From assembly GCF_009742705.1 (NCBI RefSeq), contig NZ_WPCU01000007.1:164385-228384 (forward strand): a DNA stretch of 64,000 bases. The letters run 5' to 3'. Every line of letters begins with the position of its first letter. The first letter of the stretch is position 1. Below, piece after piece: positions 17,914 through 26,357 of this stretch. Under the pieces are notes generated by a model. That model was not told where the DNA came from. It saw only the letters and a program-made list of their open reading frames with translations, and did no database searches. The translations under genes and the position numbers were made by a program. This DNA comes from Auraticoccus cholistanensis (GTDB taxonomy: Bacteria > Actinomycetota > Actinomycetes > Propionibacteriales > Propionibacteriaceae).

Positions 17914-17925
17914 TGCGACGTCGCA
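17914..17925. promoter_or_regulatory. 12-bp palindrome in the fucD/GH13 divergent region
   Basis: TGCGACGTCGCA is a perfect palindrome 50 bases upstream of the fucD ATG within the 253-base divergent gap 17864-18116. It is placed well for an operator controlling fucD. A 12-bp palindrome of this composition can also arise by chance in such GC-rich DNA. The rest of the gap shows nothing I can name except GGGAGG before the GH13 GTG. Confidence 0.35.
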
Positions 17926-18116
17926 CGCCGGCTTCCCGCCGATTCGTCGGACGTCTTGCGTGTCGCGGCCTCCTCGGGGGCCGGCTCGCAGGGGCCCCCG
18001 GGCAGCCGTGGCCGGGATGTGGCCCGGGCCACCCGACGACGCTGCGCGGGCGCGGTCGGGAACGGGTACGGGGGGTGACAGGATGTGCCGCGTAGCGCTC
18101 GAAGCCGGGAGGTCGT

Positions 18117-20426
18117 GTGAGTACAGAAGCCGAGGTCGACGTCCCCGACGCCGAGGAGCAGCGGGGCGAGGTCGCCCCCATCCCCGCGCCGGGAGTCGCC
18201 GAACCGGGAGCGTCGGAGCACGAGGCCGGCGGCGGCGACATCAACTTCGACGAGCAGTTCTACCCGGCGCGACCGCGGGCGCTGCGTCCGCGCGCCCGGC
18301 GCAAGCTCACCTTCACCGGCGACCTGATGCCGCCGTTCGAGCCGGTCGGCACCAACAAGGCCTACGTCGAGTGGCTGGTCAACCAGTCCATGCTGGGCGA
18401 CGCCACCATGCTGGCCCGCCAGCTGTCGGGGCAGTCGAGCATGTGGAACAACCCCTACGCCCACCCCAACCCGCGCCGGGCGCTCGACACCGCCTCGGTC
18501 TGGTTCACCGCCTACCCCCTCTCGCTCATCACCCGGCGCTCGCAGTCCTTCCTGTCCGCGCTGGGCTCGGACGACCTGTGGGAGGCCTTCGAGCAGATCG
18601 GGATCACCGCCGTGCACACCGGGCCGGTGAAGATGGCCGGCGGTCTCTCCGGGTGGGAGCCCACGCCGAGCATCGACGGCCACTTCGACCGGATCGCCAT
18701 GGCCATGGACCCGCTGTTCGGCACCGAGGACGAGTTCCGCACCATGTGCGAGTCCGCGGCCCGCCACGGCGGCACGATCATCGACGACATCGTCCCCGGC
18801 CACACCGGCAAGGGCGCGGACTTCCGGCTCGCGGAGATGAACTACCGCGACTACCCCGGGATCTACCACATGATCGAGATCCCCGAGGACGACTGGCACC
18901 TGCTGCCCGACGTCCCCGAGGGGGAGGACTCGGTCAACCTGGACGCCGCCGCGGAGCGCAAGCTGCAGGAGGCCGGCTACATCATCGGCGAGCTGCAGCG
19001 GGTCATCTTCTACGAGCCCGGGGTGAAGGAGACGAACTGGAGCGCCACCCGCGCCGTCGTCGACACCAAGGGCATCCTGCGCCGCTGGGTGTACCTGCAC
19101 TACTTCAAGGCCGGCCAGCCCTCGATCAACTGGCTCGACCCCACCTTCGCCGGCATCCGGCTGGTGATGGGGGACGCGCTGCACTCCCTGCTCGACCTGG
19201 GCTCCGGCGGTCTGCGGCTGGACGCCAACGGCTTCCTGGGCGTCGAGCGCTCCACCGAGGAGTCCCCGGCCTGGTCCGAGGGCCACCCGCTGTCGGAGAC
19301 GGCGAACCAGCTGATCGGCTCGATGGTCCGCAAGGTGGGGGGCTTCACCTTCCAGGAGCTCAACCTGACCATGGACGACATCAAGGCGACCTCGTCCACC
19401 GGCCCCGACCTGTCCTACGACTTCGTCACCCGCCCGGCCTACCACCACGCGCTGGCCACCGGCGACACCGAGTTCCTGCGGCTGGTGCTGCGGGAGGGGC
19501 TGCGGATCGGCATCGACCAGGCCTCGCTGGTGCACGCCCTGCAGAACCACGACGAGCTCACCTACGAGCTGGTCCACTTCGCCACCACCCACCGCGACGA
19601 CCGCTACACCCTGGGTGGGGTCGAGTACGCCGGCCACGAGCTCGCCGAGCACGTGCGCGAGACGCTGCGCCAGCACCTCACCGGCGATGCCGGGCCCTAC
19701 AACGCGATCTTCACCCAGAACGGGATCGCCTGCACCAGCGCCTCGGTGATCACCGCCTCCCTGGGCATGACCGACCTGGACGCGCTCAGCGAGTCCGACG
19801 TGGAGCGGATCAGGTCGGCGCACCTGCTGATGGCCATGTACAACGCCTGGCAGCCCGGGGTGTTCGCCCTCTCCGGGTGGGACCTGTGCGGCACGCTGCC
19901 GCTGTCGCGGGAGCAGGTCCGTGCGCTGATCCGCACCGGCGACACCCGCTGGATCGAGCGCGGCGCGCACGACCTGATGGGCTGGAACCCCGAGGCCACC
20001 CAGTCGTCGTCGGGGATGCTGCGGGCCCCGACGCTGTACGGCTCGCTGCCGGACCAGCTGCAGGACCCGAGCTCCTTCGCCTCGCGGCTGGCCGCGCTGC
20101 TGGCGGTCCGCGAGGCCCACGGCATCGCCACCGGCGAGCTGCTGGACGTCCCCGACGTCTCCTCCGCGGCCATGCTGATCCTGGTGAACCGGCTGGCCAT
20201 CGGCGCGGTGCAGGTGACGGTGCTGAACTTCAGCGAGGAGGACGTCCGGGGGACCGTGATGTCGTCCCACCTCCCGGTCGGCGGCCGGGTGGTCGACCTC
20301 TCCACCTCCGAGCAGGTGGCCGAGGTGGACGACCTGTGCAGCTTCCGGGTGGGGCTGGGCCCCTTCCAGGGGCTGGCGCTGATCATCAAGGAGGACGAGC
20401 ACGAGGAGGAGGCCCACCGTGACTGA
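18117..20426 (+). CDS. Atypical GH13 (alpha-amylase superfamily) protein, trehalose-synthase/maltosyltransferase-like
   Basis: 769 residues, GTG start with GGGAGG upstream. A 60-residue acidic, probably unstructured N-terminus precedes a barrel in which the GH13 elements can be found in modified form: Asp369 in GLRLDANGF (nucleophile position), Glu414 in FTFQELNLT (acid/base position) and Asn477-His478-Asp479 in LQNHDEL. The C-terminal part has a beta-sandwich-like end. Motifs are similar to the maltose alpha-glucosyltransferase group but unlike typical TreS, so activity is inferred only at family level. It overlaps by 8 bases a small acidic gene, which implies translational coupling. Confidence 0.8.
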   Translation: MSTEAEVDVPDAEEQRGEVAPIPAPGVAEPGASEHEAGGGDINFDEQFYPARPRALRPRARRKLTFTGDLMPPFEPVGTNKAYVEWLVNQSMLGDATMLARQLSGQSSMWNNPYAHPNPRRALDTASVWFTAYPLSLITRRSQSFLSALGSDDLWEAFEQIGITAVHTGPVKMAGGLSGWEPTPSIDGHFDRIAMAMDPLFGTEDEFRTMCESAARHGGTIIDDIVPGHTGKGADFRLAEMNYRDYPGIYHMIEIPEDDWHLLPDVPEGEDSVNLDAAAERKLQEAGYIIGELQRVIFYEPGVKETNWSATRAVVDTKGILRRWVYLHYFKAGQPSINWLDPTFAGIRLVMGDALHSLLDLGSGGLRLDANGFLGVERSTEESPAWSEGHPLSETANQLIGSMVRKVGGFTFQELNLTMDDIKATSSTGPDLSYDFVTRPAYHHALATGDTEFLRLVLREGLRIGIDQASLVHALQNHDELTYELVHFATTHRDDRYTLGGVEYAGHELAEHVRETLRQHLTGDAGPYNAIFTQNGIACTSASVITASLGMTDLDALSESDVERIRSAHLLMAMYNAWQPGVFALSGWDLCGTLPLSREQVRALIRTGDTRWIERGAHDLMGWNPEATQSSSGMLRAPTLYGSLPDQLQDPSSFASRLAALLAVREAHGIATGELLDVPDVSSAAMLILVNRLAIGAVQVTVLNFSEEDVRGTVMSSHLPVGGRVVDLSTSEQVAEVDDLCSFRVGLGPFQGLALIIKEDEHEEEAHRD

Positions 20427-20631
20427 CCCCGCAGCCGAGCACGACCGCGCCCGCGACGAGGAGCTGGTCGGCGAGCGCGCCGCCCTGCTGCCCGAGGAGG
20501 AGACGGCCGGCGGCAGCGTGGACGCCGAGCGTCAGGCGGAGGAGATCCTCGCCGACTCGCTGCGCCGCACCGACGACCCCGAGGGGACCCAGCAGACGTC
20601 GGTGCAGGGCCCGACCGGCGACCGCGACTAG
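20419..20631 (+). CDS. Small acidic hypothetical protein
   Basis: 70 residues, GTG start overlapping the end of the GH13 gene by 8 bases. About a third of the residues are Asp or Glu, hydrophobics are few, and the sequence should be mostly unstructured with one possible helix ([14 protein letters not shown]). I do not recognise it. Coupled translation suggests that it works with or stabilises the GH13 enzyme, but this is inference. Its stop codon overlaps the stop of the convergent gene at 20628. Confidence 0.6.
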   Translation: MTDPAAEHDRARDEELVGERAALLPEEETAGGSVDAERQAEEILADSLRRTDDPEGTQQTSVQGPTGDRD

Positions 20632-21215
20632 CGGACCGGCTCGGGAGCGGTCCAGCGCGGGTCGCGACCCAGCCGGGCCAGCAGCCGGTCCTGCGGCGTG
20701 GCGTCGCCGGTGAGCTCCACCGGCGGCCGGCAGATGCCCTCGCCGTAGAGCGAGTCGCCCCAGCCGTCGGCCGTCGCCTCGAGGTCGGCGACCAGCTCGT
20801 CGGGCCACACCAGCTCCTGGCCGGTGGCGCGGGCGACGTCCCAGCCGTGCACCAGCAGGTCCCAGCCGTAGAAGTCGACCATCGTGTCGCCGATCGTGGT
20901 GGGGCCGAACCAGCCGTCGTAGCGGCGTGCCGCCACGCCCTCGCCGGCGAGCAGCGCCTCCACCGCGGCGCGGTGGGTCTGCCACGTCGCCGCCGGGTCC
21001 TGGTCCGGTGTCCGGGCCGGGAGGGGCAGGTCGTGGCGGGTCAGGAAGTCGCGCTGGGTCTCCACGACGTGGTCGACCACGTCGCGGACGGTCCAGCCGT
21101 CGCAGGGGGTCACGGCGTCCCAGCGTCCAGCCGCCCCCTGCAGCACGGCGGTGAAGCGGGCGGCCCGATCGGCGAAGCGGGCCAGCTGCGGGTTCTCGGT
21201 CGGTGCGTTCGTCAT
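20628..21215 (-). CDS. TIGR03086-type DinB/maleylpyruvate-isomerase-fold protein
   Basis: 195 residues. The N-terminal four-helix bundle is shown by TPCDGWTVRDVVDHVVETQRDF, and later DTMVDFYGWDLLVHGWDVARATGQ with the conserved histidines expected to bind metal (His72-like position and VHGWD). Many actinobacterial copies exist, some acting as mycothiol-dependent enzymes; the specific reaction is unknown. The ATG has TAGGTT 7 bases upstream, giving a leaderless mRNA. It is divergent from the AraC regulator, with a gap of 51 bases. Confidence 0.85.
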   Translation of the reverse strand: MTNAPTENPQLARFADRAARFTAVLQGAAGRWDAVTPCDGWTVRDVVDHVVETQRDFLTRHDLPLPARTPDQDPAATWQTHRAAVEALLAGEGVAARRYDGWFGPTTIGDTMVDFYGWDLLVHGWDVARATGQELVWPDELVADLEATADGWGDSLYGEGICRPPVELTGDATPQDRLLARLGRDPRWTAPEPVR

Positions 21216-21266
21216 GGCGCCGAACCTAGGGCCGCGGCGGCGCCGCTTCTTGGAAGAATCCGACAC

Positions 21267-22103
21267 GTGACCTCCTTCTCGGGGATCCACCGCGTCGACC
21301 CGGTGGACCGGGCCCACCTGACCGGCCTCAGCCGGCCCACACCGCCGATCGCCCGCTACGCCCCGACCCCGGCGCTGGCGCCGCTGGTGCAGCGGTACTG
21401 GATCCCCGTCTGGTCGCTGAGCGAGCCGTCGCGGCAGAGCACCCTGCAGCACCCCGCCTGCCTGGTGGTCATCAGCAACAGCTACGCCCGCTTCTACGGC
21501 GTCGCCCGCGGGCTCTCCACCGTGGTGCTCGAGGGTCGGGGGTGGGCGGCGGGCGTCATGCTCACCCCCGGCGCCGGGCGGCTGCTGCTCGGCCGCCCGG
21601 TGAGCGAGGTGACCGACCGCCACCTCGACCTCGACCGTCTCGACACCCTGAACGGCCCGGCGCTGACCGGGGCCGTGCGGGCGGCCATGGCGGTCGACCC
21701 CGCCGCGGAGTCCTCCCACCGGCGCGCCGTCGAGGCCTACGAGCGGACGCTGTCGGCCTTCCTCCCGCTCGACGCCGCGGGCGAGCGCATCAACGAGGTC
21801 ATCGGGTGGCTCGCCGAGCACCCCGGCACCACCAGGGTGGCGGAGCTGGCCCGCGCCTTCGGGGCGAGCGAGCGGAGCCTGCAGCGGCTGGTGGAGGAGC
21901 GGGTGGGGCTGACCCCGAAGTGGCTGATCCAGCGGCGCCGGCTGCACGACGCGGTGGAGCGGCTGAAGGCCGGCACCACCTCGCTGGCCGACATCGCCGC
22001 CGAGCTGGGCTACACCGACCAGGCGCACTTCACCCGGGACTTCAGGACCGTGTCGGGCCAGACGCCGGGGCAGTTCCTCGCCGACCAGCCGACGCGGCGC
22101 TGA
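21267..22103 (+). CDS. AraC family transcriptional regulator
   Basis: 278 residues from the GTG chosen. An N-terminal ligand-binding-type domain (about 1-150, with QHPACLVVISNSYARFYG) is followed by the AraC double helix-turn-helix (about 180-275: RVAELARAFGASERSLQRL and SLADIAAELGYTDQAHFTRDF). AAGAAT sits 7 bases before the GTG and may be the -10 of a leaderless transcript. The divergent DinB-fold gene shares its short promoter region and is a plausible target. Confidence 0.9.
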   Translation: MTSFSGIHRVDPVDRAHLTGLSRPTPPIARYAPTPALAPLVQRYWIPVWSLSEPSRQSTLQHPACLVVISNSYARFYGVARGLSTVVLEGRGWAAGVMLTPGAGRLLLGRPVSEVTDRHLDLDRLDTLNGPALTGAVRAAMAVDPAAESSHRRAVEAYERTLSAFLPLDAAGERINEVIGWLAEHPGTTRVAELARAFGASERSLQRLVEERVGLTPKWLIQRRRLHDAVERLKAGTTSLADIAAELGYTDQAHFTRDFRTVSGQTPGQFLADQPTRR

Positions 22104-22121
22104 GGACGTCTGCCGAGCCGG

Positions 22122-23360
22122 CTAGCGGTCGGCGTACTGGGCCAGGGCCTCGGTGTCCCCGCGGGAGATGGCGTCGAACATGGCCGGGGCGTCGGTCTCG
22201 TGCCACAGCACGGCCGACCCGGCCGGGGTGGAGGCGTTCGGGTTGCCCACCGGCACGGTCAGGGTGACCCCGTCCCCGCCGGCGATGCGGCCCATGGCCA
22301 GCGCGAGCCGGCCGGCGTCGACCACCCCGGTGCCGGGGTCGGTGCTGAGGGCCTGCGAGGCGGCCATGTTGAGGCGCCAGTAGCGGACCGGGTTGACCAC
22401 GGTCGCCGGGCTGACCGCCTTGTCGGCGATGGCGGCCATCACCTCGCGCTGACGCTCCACCCGGCCCAGGTCGCCCCGGGCGTCGGCCTTGCGCATCCGG
22501 GCGTAGCCCAGCGCCGTCGTGCCGTCCACCTGCTGGCAGCCGGCCTCGATGTCGAGGTGGGAGTCGGCGTCGCTGATGGCCTCCTCGGGGCAGATCTCCA
22601 CCCCGCCGACCGCGTCGATGACCTGCACGAACCCGCCGAAGCCGACCTCGACGTAGCCGTCGACGCGCAGCCCGGTGCTCTGCTCGACCGTCTCGGTCAG
22701 CAGCGGCGCCCCGCCGAAGGCGTAGGCGGCGTTGATCTTGTTCGAGCCGTTGCCGGGGATCGGCACGTAGGAGTCGCGGGGGATCGACACCAGCGCCGGA
22801 CGCCCGCTGGGCGGCAGGTACAGCAGCATCATCGTGTCGGTGCGCTGGCCCTCGACCGACCCGGTGCCCAGCTGGTCCTGCTGCTCCTCGCTCAGCCCCT
22901 CCCGCGAGTCCGAGCCCACCAGCAGGAACAGGCTGCCCGGCTGGCCGGCGGGACGCTCCCCGTCGGGGAAGGCGTCCACGTCGTCGCCCGCGCTCCAGGC
23001 GTAGACCGGGACGCCGACCAGCCACACCGCCAGCGCCAGCAGCAGCACCCCGAGCGTGGCGAAGAACCGGCGGACCGGGTGGCGGCGACGCCGGTGCGTG
23101 GCGGGCGGCCGCCCGCCCGGCGGCGGGGGCGGCGGCACCGGACGCACCGGGCCCGGGTCGCGACGGACCTGCTGCCGGGCCTCGGGGGCGGCCGCGGCCG
23201 GCTGGTGGTGGCCGCGGCCTCGGGCGGCGCCCTCGTCCTGCAGCCGCTGCAGCTCGGCCATCTCGGCCTCGGACATGGCGCGGGTCTCCTCCTGGCGCGC
23301 CGGGTCGGGGGTCGGTTCCCGCCGGTACAACCAGTCGAGGTCGTCGGAGTCACGAGGCAT
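22122..23360 (-). CDS. LytR-CpsA-Psr (LCP) family cell-wall glycopolymer ligase
   Basis: 412 residues. An 85-residue cytoplasmic, Pro/Arg-rich N-terminus precedes one membrane segment (about 98-118) and an extracellular LCP domain (about 140-340) with LLVGSDSR, RTDTMMLLYLP, SIPRDSYVPIPG and GGVEICPEE. Arg and Asp residues in these motifs bind the lipid pyrophosphate. LCP enzymes transfer glycopolymers such as teichoic acid or arabinogalactan from lipid carriers to peptidoglycan. The ATG at 23360 is chosen over the GTG at 23381 because TACCGT lies 6 bases before it. It is divergent from a second LCP gene. Confidence 0.93.
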   Translation of the reverse strand: MPRDSDDLDWLYRREPTPDPARQEETRAMSEAEMAELQRLQDEGAARGRGHHQPAAAAPEARQQVRRDPGPVRPVPPPPPPGGRPPATHRRRRHPVRRFFATLGVLLLALAVWLVGVPVYAWSAGDDVDAFPDGERPAGQPGSLFLLVGSDSREGLSEEQQDQLGTGSVEGQRTDTMMLLYLPPSGRPALVSIPRDSYVPIPGNGSNKINAAYAFGGAPLLTETVEQSTGLRVDGYVEVGFGGFVQVIDAVGGVEICPEEAISDADSHLDIEAGCQQVDGTTALGYARMRKADARGDLGRVERQREVMAAIADKAVSPATVVNPVRYWRLNMAASQALSTDPGTGVVDAGRLALAMGRIAGGDGVTLTVPVGNPNASTPAGSAVLWHETDAPAMFDAISRGDTEALAQYADR

Positions 23361-23509
23361 GCGGCCACGGTACCCAGCCACCGGCCGCGGCGGAGGAACC
23401 GTGGACCGGAGTACGGCGCGTCGTCCGACCCTGTCCGACCGCGGTGGTACAGGCTGGACCCCGATCTGGGTGGAACCCTTCCCCGCACACCGAGATTGAG
23501 AGGTTGCCC

Positions 23510-25141
23510 GTGTCCGCAGACGCCCCTGCCGCAGACACCCGTCCCCGGAACCGTCCTCCCCGCAGCCGAACCGGCGCGAGCCTGCTGGGGCCCGTGCTCG
23601 ACCCCCAGCACCTGCGCGCCCGCGGCGCCTGGGCCTCGCTGCGGCGGGGCCTGGTGCTGCTGGGCATGACCGTGCTGCTGCCCGGGTCGGCGCAGCTGGT
23701 GGCCGGGAACCGCGGCGTCGGCATCGTGGCGCTGCGGGTGTGGGCGTCGCTGTGGGCGGGGCTGCTCGGCTTCGCCGCGCTGGCCGTGGTCAGCCGCGAC
23801 GCCGCCCTGGCCGTGCTCAGCGCCGGGTTCACCTGGTCGCTGCTGCAGGCGGTGCTGCTGCTGCTCGGCCTGGCGTGGGTGCTGCTGCTGGTCGACGCCT
23901 GGCGGGTGGCCCGGCCGATCGACATGCACCGCCCCCACCGGCTCGGCTTCGCCGCCCTCAGCCTGGGGCTGTCCCTCAGCATCGGCAGCGGCGTGGTCGC
24001 CTCGGCGGGGGTGCTGGACAGCCAGGGCAGCCTGGTGGCCCACGTCTTCTCCGGCGGCGGGCGCAGCGAGCAGGTGGCGGGCCGCTACAACATCCTGCTG
24101 CTGGGCGCCGACGCCGGCGCCAGCCGGGTGGGGCTCCGCCCCGACAGCATCACCGTGGCCAGCGTCGACGCCGAGACCGGCCGCACGGTGCTGTTCAGCC
24201 TGCCCCGCAACATGGAGGACATCCCCTTCGCCGAGGGCTCGCCGATGCGCACGCTCTACCCGGACGGCTACACCTGCCCCGAGCACCAGTGCATGCTCAA
24301 CAGCGTCTACACCGAGGCCAGCAGCCGTCCCGACCTGTACCCCGGCGTCAAGGACCCGGGCGCGCAGGCCACCAAGGAGGCGGTCGAGGGCATCACCGGG
24401 CTGCCGATCAACTACTACGCCATGGTCGACCTCAAGGGCTTCGAGGCGCTGGTGGACGCCGTCGGCGGCATCACGCTCGACATCGGCAAGCGGGTGCCCA
24501 TCGGCGGTGGCACCACCAAGATCAAGGGCTACATCGAGCCGGGCCAGGACGTCACCCTCGACGGCTACCACGCGCTCTGGTTCGCCCGCTCGCGCGCCGA
24601 GTCCAGCGACTTCGAGCGCATGCAGCGGCAGAAGTGCGTGATGAGCGCCATGCTCAACCAGCTCGACCCGATGACGGTGTTCACCCAGTTCTCCGAGATC
24701 GCCGGGGCGGGGGAGCAGATCGTCACCACCGACGTCGGCGGCGGGCAGGTGAGCAGCCTGGTCGAGCTGGCCGACAAGGCCCGCCGGCTGCCCATCCAGA
24801 GCGTCTCCTTCACCCCGCCGCTGGTCTACCCCGGCAGCCCGGACTTCGCGCTGGTCCGCGCCACGGTCGCCCACCACGTCGAGGCCGCCGAGATGCTCGA
24901 CCGCGGCGAGGAGCCGGGCCCGGCCCCGAAGCCGGCCGAGCAGCCCGGACCCACCGCGCAGGTTCCGCAGGCCCCCGCGGCGCAGACCCCCGCCGCGCCG
25001 GCGCAGGCCCCGGCCGAGCAGCCGACCCCCGCTCCCGAGCCGGCGGCCGAGCCCTCCACGGGAAGTGCCTCCAGCCCGTCGCCGGAGCCGGAGGACGACA
25101 ACGCCGCCGACGACCTGACGGCCGTCTGCGGCACGGCGTGA
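23510..25141 (+). CDS. LCP family protein with N-terminal multi-membrane domain
   Basis: 543 residues from the GTG with GAGAGG upstream. Four hydrophobic segments (about 48-65, 72-95, 100-135, 145-168) precede the LCP domain (about 185-420: LLLGADAGASRVGLRPDS, SLPRNMED, VDAVGGITLDIGK, WFARSRAESSDFERMQRQ). The last 110 residues are Pro/Ala/Glu-rich and probably span the wall. The conserved Arg and Asp residues of LCP enzymes are kept, so it should be an active glycopolymer transferase. It is followed 31 bases later by a GT2 glycosyltransferase, probably in one operon. Confidence 0.93.
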   Translation: MSADAPAADTRPRNRPPRSRTGASLLGPVLDPQHLRARGAWASLRRGLVLLGMTVLLPGSAQLVAGNRGVGIVALRVWASLWAGLLGFAALAVVSRDAALAVLSAGFTWSLLQAVLLLLGLAWVLLLVDAWRVARPIDMHRPHRLGFAALSLGLSLSIGSGVVASAGVLDSQGSLVAHVFSGGGRSEQVAGRYNILLLGADAGASRVGLRPDSITVASVDAETGRTVLFSLPRNMEDIPFAEGSPMRTLYPDGYTCPEHQCMLNSVYTEASSRPDLYPGVKDPGAQATKEAVEGITGLPINYYAMVDLKGFEALVDAVGGITLDIGKRVPIGGGTTKIKGYIEPGQDVTLDGYHALWFARSRAESSDFERMQRQKCVMSAMLNQLDPMTVFTQFSEIAGAGEQIVTTDVGGGQVSSLVELADKARRLPIQSVSFTPPLVYPGSPDFALVRATVAHHVEAAEMLDRGEEPGPAPKPAEQPGPTAQVPQAPAAQTPAAPAQAPAEQPTPAPEPAAEPSTGSASSPSPEPEDDNAADDLTAVCGTA

Positions 25142-25172
25142 CCGACCGGGCGGCTCGTGAGAGGGTGCACCG

Positions 25173-26192
25173 GTGACCCAGGCTGAGCAGGACCAGCGGC
25201 AGTGGCCCGGGGTGAGCGTGGTGATGCCGGTCCGCAACGAGGAACGCCACCTCGAGGCGGCCGTCCGCCAGATCCTGGCCCAGGACTACCCGGGTGAGCT
25301 CGAGGTGGTGATGGCGGTGGGGCCGAGCCACGACCGCACCGAGCAGATCGCCGCCGAGCTGGCCGCCGCCGACGAGCGCGTGGTGGTGGTCCCCAACCCC
25401 GCCGGACGCACCCCGCACGCCCTCAACGCCGCCATCGCCCGCTCCCGCTTCGACGTCGTCGTGCGGGTGGACGGCCACGGCGAGCTGACCCCCGGCTACC
25501 TGACCACCGCGGTGGAGCTGCTGGAGCGCACCGGGGCGGCGAACGTGGGCGGCATCATGGACGCCCAGGGCGAGACCCCCTTCGAGCAGGCGGTCGCGGT
25601 GGCCTACACCAGCCGGCTCGGACTCGGCGGCTCGGCCTTCCACCTGCCGACCAGCCGCGAGCAGGAGGCCGAGACGGTCTTCCTCGGCTCCTTCCGCAAG
25701 TCGGTGCTGCTGGAGGTGGGCGGCTACGACGAGACGCTGCACCGGGCCCAGGACTGGGAGCTCAACCACCGGCTGCGCCGGGCCGGTCACACGGTGTGGT
25801 TCTCGCCGCGGATGCGGGTCACCTACCGGCCGCGCTCCACGCTGCGGGCGCTGGCCCGCCAGTTCTTCGAGACCGGGCGCTGGCGCCGTGAGGTCGTGCG
25901 CCGGCTGCCCGAGACGGCCAGCCTGCGCTACCTGGCCCCGCCGGTGGCCGTCACCGGCGTGGCCGGCGGTGCGCTGCTGGCCGCCGTCGCCGCCCTGGGC
26001 GGGCCGCGCTGGCTGCGGATCGGCCTGCTGGGACCGCTGGGCTACCTGGCGGTGGTGCTGGCCGGCGCCGCCTCGCTGCGCCGCGAGCTGCCGCCCGAGG
26101 TCAGGGTGCGGCTGCCGCTGGTGCTCGCCGTGATGCACATGGCCTGGGGAGCCGGTTTCCTGGTCGGCCTGCCCCGCGACCAGCGCCGCTGA
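25173..26192 (+). CDS. GT2 family glycosyltransferase (ExoA-like)
   Basis: 339 residues, GTG start with GAGAGGG upstream. The GT-A fold opens with VSVVMPVRNEERHLEAAV; VVRVDGHGEL occupies the DXD position and QDWELNHRLRRAG is the ED/QXXRW-like acceptor motif. Two to three membrane segments lie at the C-terminus (about 250-330). It should extend or initiate a glycan on the cytoplasmic membrane face. Being directly downstream of an LCP ligase suggests that it makes part of the polymer that the LCP proteins attach. Confidence 0.92.
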   Translation: MTQAEQDQRQWPGVSVVMPVRNEERHLEAAVRQILAQDYPGELEVVMAVGPSHDRTEQIAAELAAADERVVVVPNPAGRTPHALNAAIARSRFDVVVRVDGHGELTPGYLTTAVELLERTGAANVGGIMDAQGETPFEQAVAVAYTSRLGLGGSAFHLPTSREQEAETVFLGSFRKSVLLEVGGYDETLHRAQDWELNHRLRRAGHTVWFSPRMRVTYRPRSTLRALARQFFETGRWRREVVRRLPETASLRYLAPPVAVTGVAGGALLAAVAALGGPRWLRIGLLGPLGYLAVVLAGAASLRRELPPEVRVRLPLVLAVMHMAWGAGFLVGLPRDQRR

Positions 26193-26214
26193 CCCACCCC
26201 CGCCCCTGCCTGCG

Positions 26215-26291
26215 TGTATGTCGTCGCGGTCACGTCCGGCGTGTCGCGGCGTGCCGCGGTGTCCGGACCGGACGGCGTACACGTCCTCAGG
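26215..26291 (+). repeat. 77-bp palindromic dispersed element, copy A
   Basis: Begins TGTATGTCGT and ends CGTACACGTCCTCAGG. It matches copies B and C elsewhere in the window at 65 and 63 of 77 positions by eye, with no gaps. The ends form an imperfect inverted repeat (TGTAYGTCGTC type) and the middle GCGTGYCGCGGCGTGYCG can fold on itself. It lies just after the glycosyltransferase stop, in the gap between two convergent genes. Confidence 0.75.
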
Positions 26292-26305
26292 GGCGCCGAC
26301 GTGCG

Positions 26306-26348
26306 CCGGCCCCGGCTCCGCGGAGGTGGTCCGAGGAGCCGGGGCCGG
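26306..26348. terminator. Bidirectional hairpin terminator
   Basis: A perfect 14-bp inverted repeat (CCGGCCCCGGCTCC at 26306-26319, complement at 26335-26348) with a 15-base loop lies between the convergent glycosyltransferase and PhoD genes. Confidence 0.7.
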
Positions 26349-26357
26349 GCGGCGACG

